Source: JAJXWB01 sp964634325
GTDB taxonomy: Bacteria > Pseudomonadota > Alphaproteobacteria > Rhizobiales > Beijerinckiaceae
Direction of reading: 5' to 3'
Assembly: GCA_964634325.1 (NCBI GenBank)
Contig: CAZWJF010000004.1
Span: 148,896 to 212,895, forward strand
DNA: 64,000 bases
Part shown: piece by piece, positions 53,967-63,000 of the stretch
How positions within the stretch are numbered: the first letter of the stretch is position 1
Layout of the letters: each line of letters opens with the position of its first letter
Notes under the pieces: generated by a model
The model's database searches: none
Seen by the model: the letters and a program-made list of their open reading frames with translations, nothing else
Told to the model about the DNA's origin: nothing
Translations under genes and position numbers: made by a program

Positions 53967-54239
53967 TTACCAGACCAAGCCGACGTATGGCGGTACTTGC
54001 CAAATGTGCAGGACAGGTAACGCCGCCAGTGGCGTTCGGCATTCGATCCGGTCAATGCCGTAGCCGGCCGAAAAGCCTCTATCAAACGCGCCCTTATGGC
54101 GGTCGCAAGTCGTAGAGGCACTTGCGGTGGCGATGACGGCCGAAACGCTCACGATGAGGCCCAACAATGCAAGATGCGCTAGTTTTCTGGACAACGGATG
54201 AAGGCGACTCACGCCTTGATCAGAGATGATTGCCATCAT
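53967..54239 (-). CDS. Possible small exported protein
   Basis: About 90 residues from the ATG at 54237-54239 (an ATG follows at 54236). A signal-like hydrophobic stretch KLAHLALLGLIVSVSAVIATASAST is followed by TTCDRHKGAFDRGFSAGYG and a tail with one more Cys. I recognise no family. It ends within the flank of the hairpin-repeat cluster and lies beside an IS remnant. Could be a real gene or a chance frame. Confidence 0.4.
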   Translation of the reverse strand: MMAIISDQGVSRLHPLSRKLAHLALLGLIVSVSAVIATASASTTCDRHKGAFDRGFSAGYGIDRIECRTPLAALPVLHIWQVPPYVGLVW

Positions 54240-54303
54240 GCTGCTATCCATCCGCCAAGCCATTTGGCGGTTCCTTCCAGTCGATTGTGTGAAGAGCCCG
54301 GGA

Positions 54304-54402
54304 GTTTGTCCGCGGCGCTTTTTCTATGTCTTTGATTCTGAAGCGCCGGGCAGGAAGGCCTGAAATGCGGTTTGTCCGCAAACGGACGTGGAGTTTGTCC
54401 GC
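54304..54402. repeat. Three copies of a 10-bp direct repeat
   Basis: GTTTGTCCGC occurs at 54304-54313, 54370-54379 and 54393-54402. The middle copy is part of a small palindrome (GTCCGcaaaCGGAC at 54374-54387). They lie between the small exported gene and the IS remnant. They may be the ends of another decayed element. No function assigned. Confidence 0.4.
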
Positions 54403-54459
54403 AGTATTCGCGCAGTAGTGGAAAGGCGGTTGGACAGACTTTCGGGGGGCAGGCTGAGG

Positions 54460-55328
54460 TGGTCTGCCCCCGGCAAACTGAACCGTTTTGAATTAGAGTT
54501 TTCCGCGCCGGATTCCCTCGGCTGGGAGGAGCGGAAGACGTTGAAGGCATCGAAGTTCTCGGACGCGCAAAAGGCGTTCGTTCTGAAACAGGGCGCCGAC
54601 GGTGTTCCTGTCGCCGACATTTGCCGGAAGGCGGGGATGTGCTGCTGTGCCGCGAGGGCTGGGACGTCAACATCAAGAAGGCCTGCCGGATTTATCGCGA
54701 ACTCGGCCTGCAACTACGTAACAAGACGCGAAGCGGCGGGTGAAGGCAAAGTTGCGCGACGATCGGAAGCCAGCGACGTCGCCGAAAGAGACGTGGGCGA
54801 TGGACTTTGTCCACGACCAGTTGTCGACCGGCAATAAGATCCGCGTGCTCACGGTCGTCGATACGTTCTCGCGCTTCTCCCCTGTCGTCGATCCCCGCTT
54901 CAGCTATAGGGCGGAAGACGTCGGCGGCGCGCTGGAGCGTGTCTGCGCCAGAATCGGCTATCCGAAGAAGATCCGCGTCGATCAGGGCTCGGAATTCGTC
55001 TCCCGCGACATGGACCTCTGGGCATATGCCCGCGGCGTCACGCTCGACTTCTCGCGGCCCGGCAAGACGACCGACAACGCCTTCATCGAAGCATTCAACG
55101 GGCGGTTCCGGGCGGAATGCCTGAATGCCCACTGGTTCCTGACGCTTGACGACGCCCGGCTGAAAATGGAGGAATGGCGCAGATACTACAACGAGGATCG
55201 CCCGCACGGGTCAATCGGCAACAAGTGCCCGATCGCGTTGCAACTTCCCGATGGCGCCGCCAGCCCGCCATCGTGACAAAGGCCCGAAAACTCTACCTTC
55301 GGGCGGTCCGGAGAATGGGGGCGGAGCA
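54460..55328 (+). mobile_element. Internally deleted IS3-family element
   Basis: Imperfect terminal inverted repeats are visible: TGGTCTGCCCCC at 54460-54471 and, on the other strand, TGCTCCGCCCCC from 55328 inward. Between them are the first part of orfA and the last two-thirds of orfB. The element is 869 bases, shorter than an intact copy of this group (about 1.2 kb). No target-site duplication can be seen. It is therefore an old, inactive copy. Confidence 0.8.
54541..55276 (+). pseudogene. IS3-family transposase remnant (orfA fragment joined to orfB)
   Basis: From a TTG at 54541 (GGGAGGA just upstream) the frame reads LKASKFSDAQKAFVLKQGADG and VADICRKAG, the start of IS3 orfA. At about 54640 it jumps to the middle of orfB (the VLLCREGWDVNIKKACRIYRE segment). 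At about 54733 one base is missing, shifting the frame. From about 54740 to the TGA at 55274-55276 the rve integrase domain reads AMDFVHDQL, VVDTFSRFSPVVD, RVDQGSEFVSRD and TDNAFIEAFNGRFR, with the D, D, E catalytic residues retained. Not functional as it stands. Confidence 0.85.
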
Positions 55329-55432
55329 TTCGAAGGCCAGACTCTAGCTCCGCGTGAAGGAAAAACTCAGAGGCAGGTCAGTGGAATCAATAACCAATAT
55401 GCGATTCGACGTTGGTTTCTGAAGTCGTTGCT

Positions 55433-56161
55433 TTATTTAGTTACAATCTGCCACGCTCGCATCTTTCCACCCGGCGGGTTAAACTCAATGTCGCTGGTCC
55501 AACCAAGCGACGCAAAATAAGGGCTTTTTTCATCGGGGACGCCAACTTCGCACACATCGATTTGCTTTTCTGAAGCGTTCTTTCCACGGGCCGCGCTATT
55601 CAGCACGAGATATTCCACTTTAGAACTTGGAACCGAGCTCGAAACACCCAGTATAGCGAACTGATGTCCGCTTTTGTACGATTTGGCGGCTATCCGGAGG
55701 GCGCTCGTAATTATCACGTCCTTTACAATTGACCCCACCAAGAATGATGGCACATTATCGAATGCAGATCGGCTTGAAACTCCAGTCGTATCTTTAATTT
55801 TCTTTTGAAAATCCGCAGGGTCAAGCGCGTCATCTTTATAATTTAATGTATATTTCCCTTGAGTAACATACTCTATTGCCTTCTTCGAATCTTCGGGGCT
55901 GGCCAAATTTGCACTCCGGGCGTCCATATTCTTTTTTACTTCGGTCCGAATTAGGTTTTCCATTTTGCGCAATTCAGCCCAATCTTTCATTTTAAAATTT
56001 GAATCGTTCTTGAATGCAAGCGCGATAGCAAGAACATAGCTCTGGCAAGTGTCGTTTGTAGCCTGGCCAAACTGACGCTCGACAATGAAGGATTGTCCTA
56101 TTGCCGAGCCGGCGTAACTAATGCCCATTAGAAAGCTAAGAAACACAGATGAGTATCTCAC
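55433..56161 (-). CDS. Exported protein with papain-like active-site pattern
   Basis: 242 residues from a GTG at 56159-56161, with AAGGAG about seven bases upstream. Signal peptide residues 1-23 (ISYAGSAIGQ). No family recognised, but the order of residues fits a papain-type (clan CA) cysteine peptidase: Gln33 and Cys39 in QATNDTCQSYVLAIAL, exactly six apart as Gln19/Cys25 of papain, then His166 in SGHQFAILG and Asn188 in EYLVLNSAARG. It is divergent from the 1236-residue gene, and is less GC-rich than the genes to its left. Confidence 0.65.
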   Translation of the reverse strand: MRYSSVFLSFLMGISYAGSAIGQSFIVERQFGQATNDTCQSYVLAIALAFKNDSNFKMKDWAELRKMENLIRTEVKKNMDARSANLASPEDSKKAIEYVTQGKYTLNYKDDALDPADFQKKIKDTTGVSSRSAFDNVPSFLVGSIVKDVIITSALRIAAKSYKSGHQFAILGVSSSVPSSKVEYLVLNSAARGKNASEKQIDVCEVGVPDEKSPYFASLGWTSDIEFNPPGGKMRAWQIVTK

Positions 56162-56377
56162 GGCGGCTTCTCCTTAGTGCTTCCGTAAAAGCATAGCACA
56201 ATTTGCCTAAACGCGTCGATCCCCGCACCGCGGACGACAGCTGTCGTTTTGCCTCACACTCGCTCGCGCGCTTCATACCAAATTCGTCACTTGCAACGAA
56301 ACTTCATTTAGGACACGATTAGAAAACTTTTGACTAGGCTCGATCGACAGTTAGCGGAGCGTAATCGGGGGAGCTAG

Positions 56378-59300
56378 ATGAATAGTTTTTCGGGTCGTGC
56401 GCCGAATTTTTTGCTTTCGGTTTTTGTCGTTAGCGCAGTGTCGAGCGTGATACCGCTGGCGGCGTATGCTCAAGCTTCTGTGGGCGGTGGGAGCGAGGTG
56501 CAGCAAACGTCCGAAGCAAAGATACCGGATGACCCAATCACCTTCGACTCGTTGACGCTTGAAATTGCGCTCGTGCGGAAGACCCTCGCGGACGAGCGGT
56601 TTCTTGCTAATGATCGAGAAGGCGCACGGCGGGCGTATTGCGAAGCGCGCGACGAGATTGCGGGCGGATTTCAGCTATCAACTGCAAAAGGGAATACCCT
56701 CGAGCTTCTAAAAGCAGATATCGAATATCGATTGCTGCTACTGGATAGGGGGATCGACTTCTGGGGAGCAGTTCAAACCCTCCAGCCCAGCATGCCAGGT
56801 GCTCATCTAGTCGCTCTGGAAGGACTGCTCGCGGACTTTGAGAAGCAGAGTGCAGAGATCACCGCCGCGGTTCGCGAAATTGGCAAAGGCGATATCGAGA
56901 CGGGCAAGCTTGAGGCTATCTCCCGCGAGATTGATGGGAGGGTGAGATCTGAAACCGTTAATCAGCAACGCATCGCTATCGAGCGGACGTTTCAGGAGGA
57001 TCGGCAGGACGGCCTGGACGGCAGGATTGTAGAGCTAAAGAGCAATCGAAAGCGACTCGAAAACCAAATAGCCTCAGCGGTTGCCGATGCTCACGCCGCC
57101 TCAGCTCGGCTCAGCAAAGCGCTCGCCAATGCTGCCGCCTCGTCGCTTGGCGTCCCGCCGGATGTGCTCCAGTCGGTTAAAGAAGGAAAGCTTGACAAAG
57201 CGGTTCTCTCAGTAGTCACGAACTCCGATCTTCTGAAGTCTGCCGACTTCTCGAGCGCGTTAAGCCAAGTGGGAGCAAGCAACGAGGTGATCGCCGGCTA
57301 TGTAAAGCAAGGGCAAGATCTCATTCGTAGAGGACAGGAGGTCAAGGAGCAGCTTGAAAGCTACAAAGCTGATCTGGAAGCAGCTGCTCAGGCCTTTCGC
57401 AATCCCACAATCGACGGGCTCGCCCAGGTTGGGAGCCAGATATACTCCCGACTCGACAATAACACGAAGCGGGAGTGGACTGAAAGAATTCGCGCAGCAA
57501 AGCCGGTGCTGGGAGCCGTCCAGCTTATTCGCTCGGTGGAGGAGCCGGCATTTGCTCAACGCCTGCGCGAAGGCGCTGAACGTTATTTATCTTCGGATGC
57601 TAACTTTGCTCGCGACTACCTAAAATCGGCCATCGATAAATACGTGGAATCCGTGGACAATCTTGTCGATTCGGCCGCCGGCAAAGTCGGTTCTGAAGTC
57701 GAGTCGGCCGCCGGCAAAGTTGGTTCTGAATACGCCAAGCTCCTTGGCGAAATTAGCCAGCTCCGCCTCGACGATAGCGCGGTAGAGCATCTTTTGGATC
57801 AGGTTTTGCGCAGCTGGCCTGGCCCCTTTCTCACGAAGTTGCCCCGCCCTGCACTTGACGGGTTTTTGAAAGTAGCCGGCGTGGATACGCGAGAGGCTCT
57901 ACAAGAGAGGCTTCGCCAGACGGGCCTAAAGCTCGTTAGAGATCGGATCAATATTCGGGCGGACCGAGTTGAAGTGTTTGACCGCTCCGGCACACGGCGA
58001 ACCCCCGTCATCGTAATTTCTCTCGCCGTTCTGGGCACTCTTCCACAAGGCAATCCGACTGAGAGTTACGGTTTCGCCGCGAAGGATGCACTCGCTGCAG
58101 AGCTCAACCGGCTAAGGCGTTCCGAGGGTGAGTTGCGACGTCTTCTACTAAAGCGCCTGCCGCAAGACGCACTGGAAAGCGCTCTAAGGCGAACCTTAAC
58201 TCTGCCCGACGACGCTAACAACAAGGATGCCAGGGAGGCTGATCTCAAGGACAACGCGTGGAATGCAATCGTGCAATCGCTGCCGACACAGAAACAGCGG
58301 GACCAAGTAGTGGAGAAAATCACGAGTGTACATGTAGGGTCGGTGTACGTCTCTGAGCACGAGCAAGCAAAGCAGGAAGACGCTCAGAACGAACGCCGGT
58401 TGTACGCTGGTACGGGTGGAACAACCGACGCTGGAGGAGGGGGCGGCGGGCGGTCAAAGGAGGACGCGATGGCAGAGCAGATGGCGCTACTCGCCTTGAA
58501 CGCTGTCCTCCCCGGCGCGAGCGTGGTTGCTGACGTCATAGGCTCGTTTTTTGCGTTCGGAGAGGCTGTGGATAAGGCGAAGAAGCTCGCCGCCGAACTT
58601 CAGGCCAACCTTTCGGAGGAGTTGCAGGTAATCGAGCTCGTCAATGAGGCGCGTCTAAAGCAGGTGGTCTTCGGGAAAGAGCGAGAGATATCGGAAATAA
58701 TGAAAGCCTCAGCAAAGGCGCAATATGAAAGCTATCGTTTTGCCGTGACGCAGTCAGGTGTGAACCAAGACAAGGAGCGCAGCCACGTCACGATCCGTCG
58801 CAAGCTAGCCTTCTATCTGGCGGAACGTATGCGCGAGGAGTACGACGGCCTAGATCGCTCTCTCGCCCTTTGGGCTGGCCGCTTGAACAGTCCGCGAGGC
58901 GTCATCGCTGAACTCGTAAAGTCCGATCCACAGAATGTCAGATTAGCCCTCGACTCGGAAGTCCATCTGTTCGATTGGCTGAATCGAGAACGCGAGAGCA
59001 CGAGGACAGACGTAGATGGCTTGATGGTGCACTGGCGACAGCTCATCCGCCTCTCCAAAGATCTTTGTGCTCGGCTTGGCTGTACGACAGGAACCGGAGC
59101 GCTCGGGCAGCTTCACCAAACTGACGCGATCCGATTGACGGATCTCCTATCGCCAGAGGACGAGCGACGCTTAAGACGATGGAAATCGACAGGATCGCGC
59201 GAATCTATCACCCTTACACTTTTCCTTTCGCCGGACGGACGATTCGTCCCGCTCGGTATCGACAACGTGCGAGTTGTCGACGTGAGAATTGGTTCAAAGT

Positions 59301-60088
59301 GGCCGAGCGGGCGGGTGACGGCGCTCACCCGCGTGCGCCTGTCACACCCAGGGGTTGGTTATATACAGAGTAATGGAGAAACCGCTCGACAGGTTCTACT
59401 ACCCGTCCATCGTTGGGGGCACATGCCGCCTGAGCCGTTCGACATCCAGGAACTCGCTAAGAGCTGGCAAACGGGTGCTTCCGGTCGGACCCGAGATTTC
59501 GAAGGTTACCCCTTTTACACTGCCTGGCAGGTAACGTTGGATCCGGTTGTGGAGAACATAAGGGCGGATGAGATTTGGCTGAGATTCGCTTACCGTTATA
59601 TTGATCGAGCGAACACGGTTACCGAACGTCAATATTTGGATACCACGGAGAGTGGGCCTGCTGCGATCTTCGAACCTGCCGTGCTGTGGGAAAACAAGAG
59701 CCCCGAAGCAACCGTCAATATGAACGGTCGCGTCGCCCGCGTCGCATTGCCTAAGCGGGGAAAGGTGTCCGTCCCGTTTAGTGCTGTGCCGCTAATCCAC
59801 GTTCGACGGTCGCCGCCGAAGCCGGATCCGTGTTCACAAGCAATGAAGTCACCTGCAGGACCGCCGGTAGACTCAAGCCCTGAGCCAACCAAGCCGGGAC
59901 CTGAACCCGCCGTCTTCGCGGTCTGCAAGCCTGAAGAGGACATTAGACGCGCATTCACCCACTTCCACCGCGCGAAAGGCGAGAGTGACGCTAAGGCGGC
60001 TGAACTAGCCGGCGCGGAAGTCTCGCGTCTGAAAAAGAATGAATGCAGTTCGCCTAGGCCGATCAGCGCGTTGGAGGTTAGGCGATGA
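56378..60088 (+). CDS. Very large exported protein of unknown function
   Basis: 1236 residues, GGGGAG before the ATG. Signal peptide to about residue 32 (IPLAAYAQ). Residues 50-430 are helical with probable coiled coils (QLESYKADLEAAAQ). Near 432 an 11-residue unit ending SAAGKVGSE occurs twice. A Gly-rich linker (GTGGTTDAGGGGGG) at about 678-692 precedes a hydrophobic stretch LLALNAVLPGASVVADVIGS at about 704-725. The last 300 residues are beta-like, and a Pro-rich piece lies near 1145-1180. I find no known domain. It overlaps the next gene by ATGA. Confidence 0.8.
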   Translation: MNSFSGRAPNFLLSVFVVSAVSSVIPLAAYAQASVGGGSEVQQTSEAKIPDDPITFDSLTLEIALVRKTLADERFLANDREGARRAYCEARDEIAGGFQLSTAKGNTLELLKADIEYRLLLLDRGIDFWGAVQTLQPSMPGAHLVALEGLLADFEKQSAEITAAVREIGKGDIETGKLEAISREIDGRVRSETVNQQRIAIERTFQEDRQDGLDGRIVELKSNRKRLENQIASAVADAHAASARLSKALANAAASSLGVPPDVLQSVKEGKLDKAVLSVVTNSDLLKSADFSSALSQVGASNEVIAGYVKQGQDLIRRGQEVKEQLESYKADLEAAAQAFRNPTIDGLAQVGSQIYSRLDNNTKREWTERIRAAKPVLGAVQLIRSVEEPAFAQRLREGAERYLSSDANFARDYLKSAIDKYVESVDNLVDSAAGKVGSEVESAAGKVGSEYAKLLGEISQLRLDDSAVEHLLDQVLRSWPGPFLTKLPRPALDGFLKVAGVDTREALQERLRQTGLKLVRDRINIRADRVEVFDRSGTRRTPVIVISLAVLGTLPQGNPTESYGFAAKDALAAELNRLRRSEGELRRLLLKRLPQDALESALRRTLTLPDDANNKDAREADLKDNAWNAIVQSLPTQKQRDQVVEKITSVHVGSVYVSEHEQAKQEDAQNERRLYAGTGGTTDAGGGGGGRSKEDAMAEQMALLALNAVLPGASVVADVIGSFFAFGEAVDKAKKLAAELQANLSEELQVIELVNEARLKQVVFGKEREISEIMKASAKAQYESYRFAVTQSGVNQDKERSHVTIRRKLAFYLAERMREEYDGLDRSLALWAGRLNSPRGVIAELVKSDPQNVRLALDSEVHLFDWLNRERESTRTDVDGLMVHWRQLIRLSKDLCARLGCTTGTGALGQLHQTDAIRLTDLLSPEDERRLRRWKSTGSRESITLTLFLSPDGRFVPLGIDNVRVVDVRIGSKWPSGRVTALTRVRLSHPGVGYIQSNGETARQVLLPVHRWGHMPPEPFDIQELAKSWQTGASGRTRDFEGYPFYTAWQVTLDPVVENIRADEIWLRFAYRYIDRANTVTERQYLDTTESGPAAIFEPAVLWENKSPEATVNMNGRVARVALPKRGKVSVPFSAVPLIHVRRSPPKPDPCSQAMKSPAGPPVDSSPEPTKPGPEPAVFAVCKPEEDIRRAFTHFHRAKGESDAKAAELAGAEVSRLKKNECSSPRPISALEVRR

Positions 60089-63000
60089 ACGTCGTTATTT
60101 TTCGAGTTTTGAGCCAGCGCACGCTTGCACTGCGTTTCATCGCTGCTCTCGCGTTCGTACAGCTTTTGAATCTGACTACGTTAGTTCAGGCACAAGAAAC
60201 GACAAGGGTGGTCGATGGGCGCATCAATGTACGAGATGAAGATTTTAAGCCTGTTTTCCTGGACAACTTAAAATTTTATCCAGGCACAAAGGTAGATCTC
60301 GAGATCGTCTCAAACGTCGATGCAATGCGATGGATGTATGAAACCCGCGAATGTTGGAGCGAGTGGTTCGGTGGGATTTGGTGCGAGTATATTAAACGCA
60401 GCAATAGCAGTGGCATCGGCCCTGACCGTGCGCCGCTTATCCTTGAGCTGTTCGATCGAACTCAGGACGGTGGCAATCCAATGCAGGGTCCCGCTGCTAC
60501 AACGCCTGCTCGGCTCCCTGCAAATGTGGACCCTTTCGATCCGTCCAGCCACCTCCCGGTCGCGACTTCTTCGCTTATTTCGTTAATGGTCGAACTAGAT
60601 GATGCATCGGTTCAGGACGCCTTCAATCGCGGTTATGTCCTAAAGGGACGGGTCGCAGCGAAATATAAATCGGGCGACTCGTATCCTCCTATTGTGAGAC
60701 GTTCCTGCGACCCGCACAGGAACCAAGAACACTGTAGCCAGGGGCAGTTCATAGTTAAAGTCAAAGCCGTTGATACGACATCACGCTACAGAATGCTCGA
60801 GCGATATCTTGCCCGCAAGCGTAGCTATGTGGAAATTTCGGGGGAAGGCGTCATCGATCACTTCATGAAGCATGAAATCGTGGGAGGCGTGAGCAAGCCG
60901 CGCCTCCGTGTGATCGAGGCTGCCAAGTTGCTGGTCTTCCACGCACGCCTGCATCACCGGCTCGACAGCAGTGGGGCTAGGAACGAGGATTTGCGGCAGA
61001 TCCTTGAATACGCGGTCAGCCTGGATCCGGAAAACCCAGACGCCCGCAATGACCTCGTCCGCTACCACATTGATTCTGGGAGCCTCGCACAAGCAAAAGC
61101 GCAGGGCGGAGAGGCGCTCAAGAAATTCAACGACGATTATCTCGTTAATAAGCGAGACGCGACTACACTCCGAGGCTTGGCTCAAGCCCTTCGAAACGCT
61201 GGCCAGATTATGCTGAAAGATCGCGCTGCTACCGATCTCCAAGACGTTGAGGTAGCCAACGGGTTTTATGAACGATCTTTAGCAATTTGGGCTGAGTACG
61301 AAAAAGGCGGTAACCCAATCGGTTCTGGGGAGCGGCTAGAGATCGCGCAGGTGAATGTGGACCAAGCCCGGATTCTCGGCTTGATCCGGTCTGCTCCAGC
61401 GCTACAGCGCGCTAGCAAGAAGCTTGAGGAAGCACGCCTTCAGCTTCCTCGCGTCGGACGTGGAATGACGACCTTCGTATCTAGCGACGGTGAGCACTTC
61501 CTTACAGCGTCGTTCTTTCAGCCGCTCGCGGAGGTGGGAAAAGCTCAGGTCCTAGTCGGGTATCTTCCGTCCGTTAACTGGACGCCTGTCCATGCAGCGA
61601 CGTCCTCAGGACGAGTGCTGCTGAGCCGCGAAGATGATGCCAAAGCCATATCTTATGCGTACTGGCAACTAGATTCGCAGTCCAATGAGGTGAGCCACAT
61701 CGTCGCGCTCCCGCCTTTGCTACGCCTGACCGGCGGTCGACCTTATGGGACCGGTTTGATTGGCGTAGATGGAATTACTCGCGATCTCGTCCAAGTCGAG
61801 GGCGGAAAGAAAGAAGTGCTGGCTAAGACGCTGACGAACACTGCTAAATGGAGTTCGGCTTCTGACGCAGCGGTTGCGGCCCTCGCCCCAGCGCGGACGA
61901 AGGAGAAGATTACGATCTGGCGCGAAGGTAAGGTTTTTTCATTCGATCCTGGCGCGGCAGAAATAGCGGACCTCGCGGTCTCTTCGAACGGTCGTTTCCT
62001 GCAGATACTCCAGTCATCTAACAAAGGACCTGAATTAAGGTTCGTCGATCTCAATAAAGTAGTGAAGGGTGAGTCCGATGCTTCGACCATCTACAAGCTG
62101 GAAGCTCCTTTCGCGAATGCCGAACTTCTTTTCACACAGGATGAGCAGTTTGCTCTTCAACGTGCTGATGGGCTCCTAGCGATTGTCTCTGCAAACATCC
62201 CTGGGGAAATCAAGGCAGTACGATACTCGGAAGTGGGGGCGCCTCCGCTTGTAGTTGCTGACCGTTCGCGATTAGCGATGATGCCTAGAGACCAAGAAGG
62301 CATGGTCGACAAAGTTGCCCTTCTTGACATCGCTGCCGCCTATGGAGTTGGGGTTCCTGTTAAGAATTATGATTCTGCTCCAGTGATCGCCCTCAAAGAG
62401 TTGAAATTCCAGGCACGCGTGCCAGGAGAAGGACTGGTCATAGCCGCAACAGGAAGCAAGACCGGGACAGACGCTGATCGCGTAGTGCTGCTAGCAAAAC
62501 TGTTACCTGCTATTCTTCAGGTCCATTCTTTCAAGAGCGGCCGAGCGATGGAAAAAAGGGCGCTGGCGTGGCGGCACGGCGACGCTGTTCTCCTGTCCGG
62601 CGGAGAAAACTTAGTCCTGCGGGATCGGGCAGCAGGGTCGATTAATATCCTCGATCTAAAGTCCGACTCAGAACTCCGACAATTCTCCGGCGCGGTTACT
62701 AAAACGGGGGATTTCGTCAACGAAATTATCCCGATTTCCGGATCCAAGGCCGGCGGGTTTTTCGTCGTAATTCGCGATCCGGATACCGGAAGCGTCACCT
62801 TCGTCGAAACTTTCGCGGAGCCGCGCGCAACCGGACTTAGATACGCCCTCCCGCAGCCGGTAGGAGTAGGTGGGGGCCAATTGGCTTGGAGACTGCTTCG
62901 GCAACCCTTAGGCCATCTCAGCCCGGATCAGAATCGACTGGTGTTTCTTGCCGCTCGTCAAAGCGATCCCAAGATTCTTAAAGGTGCACTAGTCCGTAGT

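Noticed and set aside
56378..60088. Large gene as a Tc-type or RTX toxin
   Set aside because: No RTX nonapeptides, no Rhs/YD repeats and no Tc signature. Helical content and one hydrophobic stretch alone do not support it.
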